Shown here: piece after piece, positions 37,520-50,035 of the stretch
How positions within the stretch are numbered: position 1 is the stretch's first letter
How the letters are laid out: the number at the start of each line of letters is the position of its first letter
From: Streptacidiphilus sp. P02-A3a
GTDB taxonomy: Bacteria > Actinomycetota > Actinomycetes > Streptomycetales > Streptomycetaceae
Assembly (NCBI RefSeq): GCF_014084105.1
Contig: NZ_CP048289.1
Location: 8,193,922-8,257,921 of the forward strand
DNA length: 64,000 nt
Reading direction: 5' to 3'
The notes under the pieces: generated by a model
Told to the model about the DNA's origin: nothing
The model's input: only the letters and a program-made list of their open reading frames with translations
Database searches by the model: none
Made by a program: the position numbers and the translations under genes

Positions 37520-39100
37520 GTGACCAGTCGAGTACGCGTCCCCGCTGCCGTCCAACGGCAGTGGGACCGGGTCCCCCTGCGCTGGCGGCTGCCCGTCGCG
37601 GTGTACGCCGCCTGCCAGGTGGTCTACCTGTTCTGGTGGGCGTCGTTCTACCCGGGGCTGTTCAGCTACGACTCGATCACCTACACGTGGGAGGTCACCA
37701 CCAACCACTGGATCGACGACCACTCGATCCTCTACGACAGCCTGCTGTGGCTGTCGTTGCAGCTCACCGGCGGGGTGTGGCTGCTGACCCTGGCCCAGAC
37801 GGTGGCCATCTCGCTGGTGCTGGCGTACACCTGCGTGGCGCTGCGCGACCTGGGGGTGCGCGGCCGCTGGGCCGGGCTCGCCGCCGTGTGCGTCGCGGCG
37901 CTGCCCTCCACCGGCACCCTCACCGAGTTCGTCTGGAAGGACGCCGCCTTCACCATCTCGGCGGTGCTGGCCTTCGCCGCGATCGCCCGGCTGATCGCCC
38001 GCAGACTGCGGGACCGGGACGCCCTCAGCCTCCGCAGCCGCTGGTTCTACCAGCAGTTGGCGGTCCTTGAGGTGGGCTTCATCGGTATCGCCCTGTTCCG
38101 GAACAGCAGCGTCGACGCGATCATCGCGGCCGCCCCGCTGCTGATCCTGGCGCTGCGCTCGATGCGCTTGTGGATCACCGCGCTGATCGCCGGGACCACG
38201 GCGCTGTACCTGCTGCTCAACTTCCTGGTCTACCCGGCGGTGGGGATCAAGATGCCCACCACCGACCAGTACTACGCCTTCAACTACGCCGACATCGCGG
38301 TGGCCTACGGCGAGCATCCCGGCTACTTCACCGCCGCCGACAAGAAGGTGATGGAGAAGGTCGCACCGCTGTCCAAGTGGGGCGGCAAGGCCGCCAACTG
38401 CTGGGATGTCGACTGGACCATGGCCGAGCTGAACCGCCCGGAGGCGGCGGCCATCAACAGCCAGCTGATGACGATCTGGTACCAGGTGCTGGAGCGGACC
38501 CCGCAGACCGTGGTGGAGGCCAGGCTCTGCCGCTCGCAGATCGCCTGGGGGATCTTCCCCGGCCCGCACGCCCTGTCCGGGGACACCCAGATCGCCTGGC
38601 CGCAGCGGTCCACGAACCTGTTCGGGCAGGCGTCTCCGGGCCAGCGGATGGCGCACAGCAAGTACCGCGACGTGCTGCAGACCCGTGGGATCAGCAGCAG
38701 GCTGCACCAGTTCGGCCAGTGGCTGTACCTGATCAGCATGACCGAGCAGACCCAGTGGCTGGTCTGGCGCGGCGCCTTCTGGTGCTACGCGAGCTACGCC
38801 CTGCTGATCATGCTGGCCCGGCGGCGGCGGAAGGCCGGCTGGCCGTATCTGGCGCTCGGCGGGATCACCTTCGGCCTGCAGATGGCGGTCATCGCGGCCA
38901 ACCCGGCCGCACTGGCCCGGTACATGCTGCCCACGATCCTCATCGGCATCATGCTGATGCCGCTGATGAGCCTGCTCGGCCGGAAGAACCCGACGGAGCC
39001 CTACTCCCCGGCCGACGACCAGCGGGCAGCCCCGCTGCAGGGCCCGACCGAGGGCCCCGGACCCGACCGGCCCACCACGGCCGACCTGACACCCGCCTGA
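37520..39100 (+). CDS. polytopic membrane protein, GT-C glycosyltransferase-like
   Basis: The 526-residue product has about 10-12 transmembrane helices and an acidic loop after helix 1 (FYPGLFSYDSITYTWEV), with a large extracytoplasmic segment in the middle rich in Trp and Tyr. This layout resembles GT-C membrane glycosyltransferases and the DUF6020 group. The GTG start has AGGAGC about 7 nt upstream. It follows the second long TagF-like gene by 47 bp on the same strand, so it may decorate or extend the same polymer from lipid-linked sugar. The C-tail is Pro/Asp-rich. Confidence 0.75.
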   Translation: MTSRVRVPAAVQRQWDRVPLRWRLPVAVYAACQVVYLFWWASFYPGLFSYDSITYTWEVTTNHWIDDHSILYDSLLWLSLQLTGGVWLLTLAQTVAISLVLAYTCVALRDLGVRGRWAGLAAVCVAALPSTGTLTEFVWKDAAFTISAVLAFAAIARLIARRLRDRDALSLRSRWFYQQLAVLEVGFIGIALFRNSSVDAIIAAAPLLILALRSMRLWITALIAGTTALYLLLNFLVYPAVGIKMPTTDQYYAFNYADIAVAYGEHPGYFTAADKKVMEKVAPLSKWGGKAANCWDVDWTMAELNRPEAAAINSQLMTIWYQVLERTPQTVVEARLCRSQIAWGIFPGPHALSGDTQIAWPQRSTNLFGQASPGQRMAHSKYRDVLQTRGISSRLHQFGQWLYLISMTEQTQWLVWRGAFWCYASYALLIMLARRRRKAGWPYLALGGITFGLQMAVIAANPAALARYMLPTILIGIMLMPLMSLLGRKNPTEPYSPADDQRAAPLQGPTEGPGPDRPTTADLTPA

Positions 39101-39125
39101 CAGCTTCGGGGGGCCGGGGCGCTCG

Positions 39126-39716
39126 TCAGCCCCGGCTCCCGCCCCGGCTCTCGTCCCGGCTCCCGCCCCGGCGCACGGCGAAGGCGAAGTCACGCCGTGG
39201 CCGCCAGACCCGGTCCGCCCCGAACAGGTAGAGGCTGAACCCGGTGACCGCGAACTCCGCGCGGTAGTCCCGGAAGTCCTGGTAGGCCCGGTCCAGCAGC
39301 GGTTCGGCCACCGCCTGCGCCACCGTGACATGCGGGTGGTACGGGAAGGCCAGCTCCCGGGCCAGCAGCCCGGACCTGACCGCCGCCTCCAGCGTCCGGC
39401 ACTCGCGCACCCCGGCCGCCAGCCGGACGTACACCACCGGCGAGACCGGGCGGAAACTGCCGCTGCCGTGCAGCAGCACCTGGAACGGCCGCTGCGCCTC
39501 GGCGGCGGCCGCCAGGTGCTCGGCGACCGCGTCCAGCCGCGCGGCGGGCACCTCGGTCGGCGGCAGCAGCGTGACGTGCGTGGGTATCGCCCGGGCCAGC
39601 GGATCGCCGTACCCGGCCCGGGCGTCCTGGACCTGTGCGGCGTACGGCTCGGGGACGGCGATGGACACCCCGATGGTGACCGTGCTGCCGCCGTCCCCGC
39701 CGACTATGCCCGCCAC
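39126..39716 (-). CDS. 2'-5' RNA ligase family protein (2H phosphoesterase)
   Basis: The 196-residue product belongs to the 2H phosphoesterase superfamily, with the two H-x-T motifs THVTLLPP and PHVTVAQ. The usual reaction is hydrolysis of RNA 2',3'-cyclic phosphates; the in vivo substrate is unknown. The GTG start lies one base after the trpS stop, so the gene is coupled to trpS, an arrangement also known in Streptomyces. The C-terminal tail (RGGSRDESRGGSRG) is encoded by short tandem repeats and is probably dispensable. Confidence 0.88.
   Translation of the reverse strand: MAGIVGGDGGSTVTIGVSIAVPEPYAAQVQDARAGYGDPLARAIPTHVTLLPPTEVPAARLDAVAEHLAAAAEAQRPFQVLLHGSGSFRPVSPVVYVRLAAGVRECRTLEAAVRSGLLARELAFPYHPHVTVAQAVAEPLLDRAYQDFRDYRAEFAVTGFSLYLFGADRVWRPRRDFAFAVRRGGSRDESRGGSRG
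39130..39177. repeat. four 12-bp repeats in the end of the RNA-ligase-like gene
   Basis: Four degenerate copies of CCCCGGCTCCCG run head to tail and encode the Gly/Ser/Arg-rich tail of the protein on the minus strand. Confidence 0.75.
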
Positions 39717-39717
39717 G

Positions 39718-42437
<2,720 letters not shown>

Positions 42438-43849
42438 CACCGGCCCCGGCGGCCCCGGCGGCGCCGGGCTCCGCCGGGGCGGAGTCGGACCGGGCGACCA
42501 CCCGGACCCGGTCCACCCGGCGGCCGTCCAGCGCGGCGATGATCAGCGAGTAGCCGCTGCCGACCTGGACCTGCTCGCCGGGCTCCGGCAGGTGCCCGAG
42601 CTCGGCGACCATGTATCCGGCCACCGTCTCGTAGGGCCCTTCCGGCAGTTCCAGACCGGTCTCCTCGGCGAAGTCGGCGAGGTTGAGCAGCCCGTCCAGC
42701 TCGATGCTGCCGCCCGCGAGCCGCCGGGTGGTGCTCACCTCCTGCGAGTCGTACTCGTCGCGGATCTCCCCGACGACCTCCTCGACCAGGTCCTCCAGGG
42801 TCACGATCCCGGCCGTGCCGCCGTACTCGTCCACCACGATCGCCAGGTGGTGGCCCTCGTGCCGCATCTCCGACATCGACGGCAGCACCCGCTTGGTCGC
42901 GGGCAGCAGCTTCACCGGCCGGGCCAGGTCGCGTACGGTCCGCGCGGCCACCGTGCCCGGCTCCGGCGCCCGGTACAGGTCCCGGACGTGGACGAAGCCG
43001 ACCACGATGTCGTACGAGCCGTCCACCACCGGGTACCGCGAGTGCGGGTAGCGGCTGACCTCCTGCCGGACCTCCCCCAGCGGGCGTCCGGCGTCCAGGA
43101 AGGTGACCTCGGTGCGCGGCACCATCACCTCGCGCAACTGCCGCTCACCGGCGGCGAAGACGTCCCCGATCATCCGCCGCTCGTCGCTGCCCAGCTCGGT
43201 GTTGGAGGCGACCAGCCCGCGCAGCTCCTCGGAGCTCATCGAGTTGCGTCCGGCCTTCGGGTCGCCGCCGAGCAGCCGCACCATCAGGTTGGTGGAGCGG
43301 GACAGCAGCCAGATCACCGGCCGCAGCACCACCGAGATCATGTCCACCATCGGCGCCGCCAGCAGCGCGATGGACTCGGCCCGCTGCAGGCCGATCCGCT
43401 TCGGGGTGAGCTCGCCGAGCACCAGCGAGACGTAGGAGATCAGCAGCGTCAGCAGCACCAGCGCGGTGGTGGACGCCAGGTCCGAATCCATGCCCAGCTT
43501 CTCGAACAGCGGCGACGCCTTCGCCGCCAGGGTGTCCGCGCCGAAGGCCGCCGACAGGAAACCCATGCAGGTCACCCCGACCTGGACCGCCGCCAGGAAC
43601 CGGTTCGGGTCGCCGGCCAGGTGCGCCGCCCTGGCCGCGCGCTTGGTGCCGCGCTCGGCCAGGGTCTGGATCTGCCCCTCGCGCAGCGAGATCAGGGAGA
43701 TCTCGGCGATGTTGAACAGTCCGCCGATGATGATGAAGAGCAGGACCAGACCGGCGTCCTGGAGGGTTTCACTCACAGGCGACAGTCTAGGAAGCTTTCC
43801 CGCCCTCGTTCACACGGTCGGCGGACCGCCCGGGCCTCCGCCGCCCTGC

Positions 43850-45163
43850 TCAGTCGAGCGTCAGTCCGGGCGCCGGGTGGGCGTCCATCAGCTCCTTGAC
43901 CTCGGCGCGCACCGTGGCGACGGTGTCCTCGTCACCGTCGCGGGCGGCGCTCACGGTGCGGTCGATCCACTCGGCGACCGCCGCCAGCTCCGACTGCGGG
44001 ATGCCGCGCGAGGTGAGCGCGGGGGTGCCGATCCTGATCCCGGACGGGTCGAAGGGCTTGCGGGTGTCGTAGGGGACGGTGTTGTAGTTGACCACGATCC
44101 CGGCCCGGTCCAGCGCCTTCGCGGCGACCTTGCCGGGGACGTCCTTGCTGGTCAGGTCGATCAGCAGGAGGTGGTTGTCGGTGCCGCCGGAGACCAGCTC
44201 GAAGCCCCGGGCCGCCAGCTGCTCGCCCAGCGTCCGGGCGTTGTCGACCACCTGCCGGGCGTAGGTCCGGAACTCGGGCCCGGCCGCCTCCTTCAGCGCG
44301 ACCGCGATGGCGGCCGTGGTGTGGTTGTGCGGACCGCCCTGGAGACCGGGGAAGACCGCCCGGTCGATGGCCCTGGCGTGCTGCTCGGTGGACATCAGCA
44401 TGGCGCCGCGCGGCCCGCGCAGGGTCTTGTGGGTGGTGGTGGAGATCACGTCGGCGTGGCCGACCGGGCTGGGGTGCGCGCCACCGGCCACCAGCCCGGC
44501 GATGTGGGCGATGTCGGCGACCAGGACCGCGTCCACCTCGCGGGCGATCTCGGCGAAACCGGCGAAGTCGATGGTCCGCGGGACCGCCGTGCCGCCGCAG
44601 AAGATCACCTTGGGGCGCTCCTTCAGCGCCAGCTCACGCACCTGGTCGAGGTCGGTCCGCCCGCGCTCCTCGGCACTGCCGGTGGCGCGCACGCCGTACT
44701 GCACGCCCCGGAACCAGGAGCCGGTCGCGGAGACCCCCCAGCCGTGGGTGAGGTGGCCGCCCATCGGCAGCGCCATGCCCAGGACGGTGTCGCCGGGCTG
44801 GAGGAAGGCCAGGTAGACGGCGAGGTTGGCGGGCGATCCGGAGTACGGCTGGACGTTGGCGTGGTCGACCCCGAACAGCGCCTTGGCCCGGTCCACGGCC
44901 AGCGCCTCGACCTGGTCGATGTACTGCTGGCCCTCGTAGTAGCGCTTCCCCGGGTAGCCCTCGGAGTACTTGTTCTGCAGCACCGTGCCGGTGGCTTCGA
45001 GGACGGCGGCGGAGACGTAGTTCTCGCTGGGGATCAGCCGCAGGGTGTCCGCCTGGAGCCGCTGCTCGGCGGCGACCAGGGCGGCGATCTCGGGGTCGGC
45101 GCGGTGCAGGTGCGGGTGCTGCGGGGATGACTGGTGCTGCGGGGATGACTGGTGCTGCGTCAT
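43850..45163 (-). CDS. glyA: serine hydroxymethyltransferase
   Basis: GlyA converts serine and tetrahydrofolate to glycine and methylene-THF, feeding the one-carbon pool used by FolD, PurN and PurH encoded further along. The 437-residue PLP enzyme has the cofactor lysine in TTHKTLRGPRGAM and the motif YSEGYPGKRYYEGQ. A repeated N-terminal tail (QHQSSPQHQSSPQH) precedes the domain. The ATG at 45163 has GGAGGG about 9 nt upstream. The 5' leader is a ZTP riboswitch. Confidence 0.96.
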   Translation of the reverse strand: MTQHQSSPQHQSSPQHPHLHRADPEIAALVAAEQRLQADTLRLIPSENYVSAAVLEATGTVLQNKYSEGYPGKRYYEGQQYIDQVEALAVDRAKALFGVDHANVQPYSGSPANLAVYLAFLQPGDTVLGMALPMGGHLTHGWGVSATGSWFRGVQYGVRATGSAEERGRTDLDQVRELALKERPKVIFCGGTAVPRTIDFAGFAEIAREVDAVLVADIAHIAGLVAGGAHPSPVGHADVISTTTHKTLRGPRGAMLMSTEQHARAIDRAVFPGLQGGPHNHTTAAIAVALKEAAGPEFRTYARQVVDNARTLGEQLAARGFELVSGGTDNHLLLIDLTSKDVPGKVAAKALDRAGIVVNYNTVPYDTRKPFDPSGIRIGTPALTSRGIPQSELAAVAEWIDRTVSAARDGDEDTVATVRAEVKELMDAHPAPGLTLD

Positions 45164-45172
45164 GGCGGGCGT

Positions 45173-45221
45173 CCCTCCGGGTCTTCCGCTCCGCACGGCT
45201 GTCGTGCGGAGGTCGACCCGG
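45173..45221 (-). promoter_or_regulatory. glyA riboswitch expression platform
   Basis: Between the aptamer and the start codon the RNA can form a 9-bp hairpin (CTCCGCACG with CGTGCGGAG, 45189-45211). Outside it, CCGGGUC just after the aptamer (45215-45221) is complementary to GACCCGG (45177-45183), which overlaps the first bases of the Shine-Dalgarno GGAGGG (45173-45178). This suggests control of translation initiation through ribosome-binding-site access. This is inference from pairing only. Confidence 0.55.
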
Positions 45222-45302
45222 GTGCCCAGGCGGACGGCACTCCGGTGCTGTTTCCCCGCCGCTCCCTCGTGGTTCCTTCCACGTGCGCCAGTCGCGGCGA
45301 TA
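45221..45302 (-). promoter_or_regulatory. ZTP riboswitch (pfl motif) upstream of glyA
   Basis: Read on the minus strand, the leader contains GCGACTGGCG, then a small hairpin GTGGAAGGAACCAC, then GAGGGAGCGGCG, and the 3' conserved strand CCGTCCGCCTGGGCA. These are the invariant blocks of the pfl motif, which senses the purine intermediates ZTP/ZMP and activates one-carbon genes, glyA being a typical target. The aptamer ends about 60 nt before the start codon. A possible -10 (TACGCT) lies just upstream, but the promoter is not certain. Confidence 0.9.
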
Positions 45303-45322
45303 TCAGCGTACCTGCGGACGCG

Positions 45323-45367
45323 AACGCCCGTGCCGCTGTTCCGCGAAGCGGACGGGGCACGGGCGTT
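45323..45367. terminator. mdh terminator
   Basis: A perfect 12-bp stem (AACGCCCGTGCC at 45323-45334 with its complement at 45356-45367) encloses a second small stem with a GAA loop. It ends mdh on the minus strand and lies just before the glyA leader. Confidence 0.75.
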
Positions 45368-45406
45368 CCGGGTCGGACCGGGTCGATCCGGGTCGATCCG
45401 GGTCGG

Positions 45407-45407
<1 letters not shown>
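45368..45407. repeat. four 10-bp repeats beside the mdh stop
   Basis: Four copies of CCGGGTCGRW run head to tail between the mdh stop codon and its terminator. Confidence 0.8.
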
Positions 45408-46539
<1,132 letters not shown>

Positions 46540-46694
46540 TCCCTGCCAGGTTATCCCAGAGCCGGGGGTGTGCGCTCCCATGGGCGCACTCTCTCCGCGC
46601 GGCCTTCGTCACGTTTACCGCGGCGCCATGCCGGTTCGGCATCAACGCAGTTCAGGGCGGCATTACCGAAGCCGTTCGGGAGGCCGTGCGGCGG

Positions 46695-47702
46695 TCAGCC
46701 CGAGTCGGACGGCAGATACGTGAGCACCCGCGGCGGACCGCCCGGGTCCCGCGCCCCGGCGCACGCCTGGACGTCGTCCACCACCGCGCAGGCCTCGGCC
46801 CGGTCCGGCCCGGTGGCGGCCAGTATCGGGCTGTGGTCGACCGGGCTCCCGGCCCCGGGGCGCGGCAGCGTCGCCAGCACGCTGCCGTTGTCCCCGCTGA
46901 TGGAGAGTGAGCCCAGCGACATCCCGGGCGTACCGCCCCGGGCCTCGGTCCAGACCGCGCCGCAGCGGTGGCTGTAGCGGAGCCGGATGATCAGGGTGTC
47001 CACGTCCACCGAACCGGCGACGGCGGCGTCCCGGTCGCAGCCGGTGCGGTGCGGGTCGCGCCCCTGGCAGGCCGCGCCGGAGCAGCCCGCGGCGGTCGCG
47101 CCGAAGGGCGCGGAGTTCGCCGAGTCCTGGGCCGGGCGGTGCCCGGGCGGGTTCCCCGCGAGCAGCCCGGACCAGAGCGCCGGGCCCGCCAGCACCCCGG
47201 CGGTGGCCAGCAGCGCCGCGCCGCCGGCCAGGGCGAACACCGGAACGAGGGGTCGCCTGGGTGTCGTCCGCACCCGGCCGGGTACGACCAGGGGCAGTTC
47301 GGTGACCACCGGCGGCAGCGGTTCGACCGGCCCGGCGAGGGCGCGCTCGACCGACCCCCTGGCGACCACCGGGCCGACCACCGGGGCGGCCGGGCGGAGG
47401 GCCGGTACCAGCGGAGCGGGGGCGGGCAGCGGTTCGGGGATCCAGGCGGCTTCGGCGACCTCCCAGAGCAGCATCAGCCTCGGCGCGTCCGCGCCGGTGA
47501 GCCGACCGAGCCCGGCGACCACCGAGCGCGGCGGGAACTTGGTGCCGTTGAGGTAGCGCTGCCACGCGGACTTGCTACAGGCCGTGGACTCCGCCAGCGC
47601 CTGGAGGCTGTGGCCGCTGCGGTCCTTCAGCAGTCGCAGCTGCTCGACCAGCCGTCGCACATCCGGATCCAAGGCGTCCGGCAGCCGCTGCCAGTGGGTC
47701 AT
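46695..47702 (-). CDS. XRE-family regulator with transmembrane helix and DUF2690
   Basis: The 335-residue product has an N-terminal helix-turn-helix (HSLQALAESTACSKSAWQRYLNGTKFPPR), a Pro-rich linker, one transmembrane helix (VFALAGGAALLATAGVLAG), and an exported DUF2690 domain with paired cysteines (AAGCSGAACQGRDPHRTGCDRD, VRYSHRCGAVW-type). It is thus a membrane-tethered regulator with an external Cys-containing domain. AGGAGG lies 8 nt before the ATG. It is divergent from the His-rich exported protein, and GTCCCAG boxes fill the space between them. Confidence 0.87.
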   Translation of the reverse strand: MTHWQRLPDALDPDVRRLVEQLRLLKDRSGHSLQALAESTACSKSAWQRYLNGTKFPPRSVVAGLGRLTGADAPRLMLLWEVAEAAWIPEPLPAPAPLVPALRPAAPVVGPVVARGSVERALAGPVEPLPPVVTELPLVVPGRVRTTPRRPLVPVFALAGGAALLATAGVLAGPALWSGLLAGNPPGHRPAQDSANSAPFGATAAGCSGAACQGRDPHRTGCDRDAAVAGSVDVDTLIIRLRYSHRCGAVWTEARGGTPGMSLGSLSISGDNGSVLATLPRPGAGSPVDHSPILAATGPDRAEACAVVDDVQACAGARDPGGPPRVLTYLPSDSG

Positions 47703-47714
47703 GTCCCACCTCCT

Positions 47715-47784
47715 GTCCCAGTTTTCCTGTGCCCGATGCGACGTCCCAGCAGGTCACAGCCTGGGACGTCCCAGCTCGTCCCAG
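47715..47784. promoter_or_regulatory. cluster of GTCCCAG boxes, putative operator
   Basis: GTCCCAG occurs at 47715, 47743, 47768 and 47778, and once inverted at 47761, so that 47761-47774 is the perfect palindrome CTGGGACGTCCCAG. The cluster lies just upstream of the XRE-DUF2690 start and faces the His-rich gene. A further dyad, GACTAC...GTAGTC, spans 47790-47815. Confidence 0.65.
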
Positions 47785-47848
47785 ATACGGACTACTGGTT
47801 ACCGTTTTTGTAGTCGCTTGGCAACTCTTGGTCACAGGAGGGGCCGAC

Positions 47849-47908
47849 ATGACGGAGCCGGCCTCCCGCCACTGGGAAGGATGTCCCTCGTGTTCGCACG
47901 TTCTGTAG
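47849..47908 (+). CDS. 19-codon ORF, possible leader peptide
   Basis: AGGAGGGG (47836-47843), the best ribosome binding site of the region, is 5 nt before an ATG that opens a 19-codon frame: MTEPASRHWEGCPSCSHVL, then TAG. The peptide has a C-P-S-C-S-H motif that could bind a metal or respond to cysteine. The frame overlaps the start of the His-rich exported protein in a different phase, so translating it would affect initiation there. It may be a regulatory leader or a chance frame. Confidence 0.4.
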   Translation: MTEPASRHWEGCPSCSHVL

Positions 47909-48510
47909 GCAGGCGTCTGGCTGTGGGCGCCGCGACGCTCGCCACCGGGTTCGGCCTGGTCCTCTCGATCGCCCCCGCCGCCTCCGCCGCGACCAGCCAC
48001 ACCCCCTGGGGTCCCTGGAACGGTCTCGGCTACGAGCAGCAGGCGGTCGCCTCCGGCCTGCCGTTCGGCTTCCACCACTGCCACCCGCTCGCCGAGCAGG
48101 CGGCGCAGGTCGAGGCGGTGGACCCGGCCTCGGTCCCGCTGGTGCTGGAGACCCAGCCGCTGTGGCGTCCGGCGATGCGCCCGGCGGCCGAGCACGCCGC
48201 CCGGCACCGTGCCCGCGGGCACCACGCCCGGCACCACGGCCGTCGGCACGGCCGCCACCACGGCCGCCGCTTCCACAACGGACACCTGCACGGCGTCCGC
48301 TACCGCCTCGGCAGCACCGCGTACCGCACCAGCGCGTACCGCACCGTCGGGAACCGCGCTCTCGCCACCGCGGCGGTCACCCGACTGGCCCCGGCGCGCG
48401 CCCTGGGCGCGCAGCAGTCGTTCGCGCACCACTCCGGGCGCCACCACGGACACCACCACGGGCGGCACCACCACCACCGGCACCACCACCGCCACCTGTT
48501 CCAGGGCTGA
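47890..48510 (+). CDS. histidine-rich exported protein
   Basis: The 206-residue product has a Sec signal peptide (SVGRRLAVGAATLATGFGLV, cleavage near ASA). A short neutral region (WGPWNGLGYEQQAV) is followed by two strongly histidine-rich blocks, one in the middle (HHARHHGRRHGRHHGRR) and one at the C-terminus (HHGHHHGRHHHHRHHHRH). It probably binds Zn, Ni or Cu outside the cell; that is inference from composition. The GTG at 47890 has GGAAGGA at good spacing; the ATG at 47881 has the same site directly adjacent and is less likely. It is divergent from the XRE-DUF2690 regulator. Confidence 0.82.
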   Translation: MFARSVGRRLAVGAATLATGFGLVLSIAPAASAATSHTPWGPWNGLGYEQQAVASGLPFGFHHCHPLAEQAAQVEAVDPASVPLVLETQPLWRPAMRPAAEHAARHRARGHHARHHGRRHGRHHGRRFHNGHLHGVRYRLGSTAYRTSAYRTVGNRALATAAVTRLAPARALGAQQSFAHHSGRHHGHHHGRHHHHRHHHRHLFQG

Positions 48511-48530
48511 CGGCCCGGCACCGCACAGCA

Positions 48531-48582
48531 CGACGGCGCTCCGCCCTCCGCGCACTGGCACGGGGTGGGTGGAGCGCCGTCG
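48531..48582. terminator. hairpin between convergent genes
   Basis: A perfect 12-bp inverted repeat (CGACGGCGCTCC at 48531-48542 and complement at 48571-48582) lies between the His-rich gene and the convergent DUF3017 gene. Confidence 0.7.
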
Positions 48583-48617
48583 GCGCGGCGGAGGCTGCGG
48601 CGGGGGGCGGCCGGGCC

Positions 48618-49142
48618 TCAGCCCCCGCCGCGCCCCAGCCAGCCCGCGATCTCGTTCACGAACGGGAGCGTGATCACCGGATCCGGTTCGGACGCCAGAG
48701 CCAGCAGGATGATCGCGGTCCCGAGCACACCCATCACCACGACGTCGGTGAACCGGCTGCGGACCGCCAGCATGCCGACCTCGGGCAGCGCCACCCGCAG
48801 CACCCCGGCGACCAGCAGGGCTACCCCGATGGTGACCACCCCGGGCCGGAACTGGTTCAGCGCGGTCACCGCGAGGCCCACCCCGACCATGGTCAGCACT
48901 ATCACTATCGGCCACTGCCGGACCGGGATCGGCTGGCTCCGCCCCGCCGCCGCGGCCGAACCCTCGGGCGGGAAGGTCCCGGTCGTGGTGACCGGGCGTT
49001 GGCGCGACTTCGGGGCGGGAGCGGTCGCTCCCACCAACCCGGAGGTCTCCGCCTCGGTCGCACCGGACCCACCGGATCCCGCGGGCCGTTCGGCGGCGTC
49101 CGCAGGCCCGGCTTTGCCGGAGGGGGGGTCAGCGTGCGGCAC
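48618..49142 (-). CDS. DUF3017 membrane protein
   Basis: The 174-residue product has a disordered N-terminal half (Ala/Gly/Pro/Thr-rich) and three transmembrane helices ([53 protein letters not shown]). It matches the DUF3017 family, regularly found next to folD in Streptomyces. Its GTG start overlaps the end of folD by 14 bp, so it is co-translated with folD. The function is unknown. Confidence 0.85.
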   Translation of the reverse strand: MPHADPPSGKAGPADAAERPAGSGGSGATEAETSGLVGATAPAPKSRQRPVTTTGTFPPEGSAAAAGRSQPIPVRQWPIVIVLTMVGVGLAVTALNQFRPGVVTIGVALLVAGVLRVALPEVGMLAVRSRFTDVVVMGVLGTAIILLALASEPDPVITLPFVNEIAGWLGRGGG

Positions 49143-49980
49143 GCTCGGCCGCCTCGACCACGTTCGCCAGCAGCATCGCGCGGGTCATCGGGCCGACACC
49201 GCCGGGGTTCGGCGACAGCCAGCCCGCGACCTCGGCGACGCCGGGGTGCACGTCGCCGACCAGACCGGCCTCGGAGCGGCTGACACCGACGTCCAGCACG
49301 ACCGCGCCGGGGCGCACGTCCTCCGGCTTGACCAGGTGCGGCACACCGGCGGCGGCGACGATGATGTCGGCCTGGCGCAGGTGCTGCGACAGGTCGCGGG
49401 TGCCGGTGTGGGTGAGCGTGACGGTGGCGTTCTCGCTGCGGCGGGTCAGCAGCAGCCCGATGGAGCGGCCCACGGTGATGCCGCGGCCGACGACGACCAC
49501 GTTCGCCCCGTTGATCTCCACCTGGTGGCGGCGCAGCAGCTCGACGATGCCGTTGGGGGTGCACGGCAGCGGCGCCTCGATTCCCAGCACCAGCCGTCCC
49601 AGGCTCATCGGGTGCAGGCCGTCGGCGTCCTTGGCCGGGTCCATCAGTTCCAGCACCCGCTTCTCGTCCAGTCCCTTGGGCAGGGGCAGCTGGACGATGT
49701 AGCCGGTGCAGGCCGGGTTGTCATTGAGCTCACGGACGACGTCCTCGACGTCCTGCTGGGTGGCGTCGCCGGGCAGCTCGCGCTGGATGCTGGCGATGCC
49801 GATCTGGGCGCAGTCCCGGTGCTTGCCTCGCACGTAGGAGTGGCTGCCGGGGTCGTCGCCGACCAGGACGGTGCCGAGGCCGGGCGTGATGCCCTGCGCC
49901 TTCAGCGCTTCGATCCTTACGGCGAGCTCGGACTTGATCGCGGCGGCGGTGGCCTTGCCATCGAGAATCTGGGCGGTCAT
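49129..49980 (-). CDS. folD: bifunctional methylene-THF dehydrogenase / methenyl-THF cyclohydrolase
   Basis: FolD interconverts methylene-, methenyl- and formyl-THF, linking GlyA to the formyl donors of PurN and PurH. The 283-residue enzyme has [20 protein letters not shown] with the catalytic Lys, the conserved [10 protein letters not shown], and the NADP motif [14 protein letters not shown]; the last has Ile-Thr where Ser-x-x-V is usual, a minor variation. AGGAGA lies 9 nt before the ATG. An unassigned hairpin precedes the ribosome binding site. Confidence 0.96.
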   Translation of the reverse strand: MTAQILDGKATAAAIKSELAVRIEALKAQGITPGLGTVLVGDDPGSHSYVRGKHRDCAQIGIASIQRELPGDATQQDVEDVVRELNDNPACTGYIVQLPLPKGLDEKRVLELMDPAKDADGLHPMSLGRLVLGIEAPLPCTPNGIVELLRRHQVEINGANVVVVGRGITVGRSIGLLLTRRSENATVTLTHTGTRDLSQHLRQADIIVAAAGVPHLVKPEDVRPGAVVLDVGVSRSEAGLVGDVHPGVAEVAGWLSPNPGGVGPMTRAMLLANVVEAAERAAR

Positions 49981-50004
49981 GGAGACATTCTCCTGGATGC
50001 GGAG

Positions 50005-50035
50005 GGGTGGCGAGAACCCAGGCCCTGAGCCACCC
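50005..50035 (-). promoter_or_regulatory. leader hairpin of folD
   Basis: GGGTGGC (50029-50035 on the minus strand) pairs with GCCACCC (50005-50011) a few bases before the folD ribosome binding site. It lacks the conserved blocks of the ZTP aptamer seen at glyA. Its role is unknown. Confidence 0.4.
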
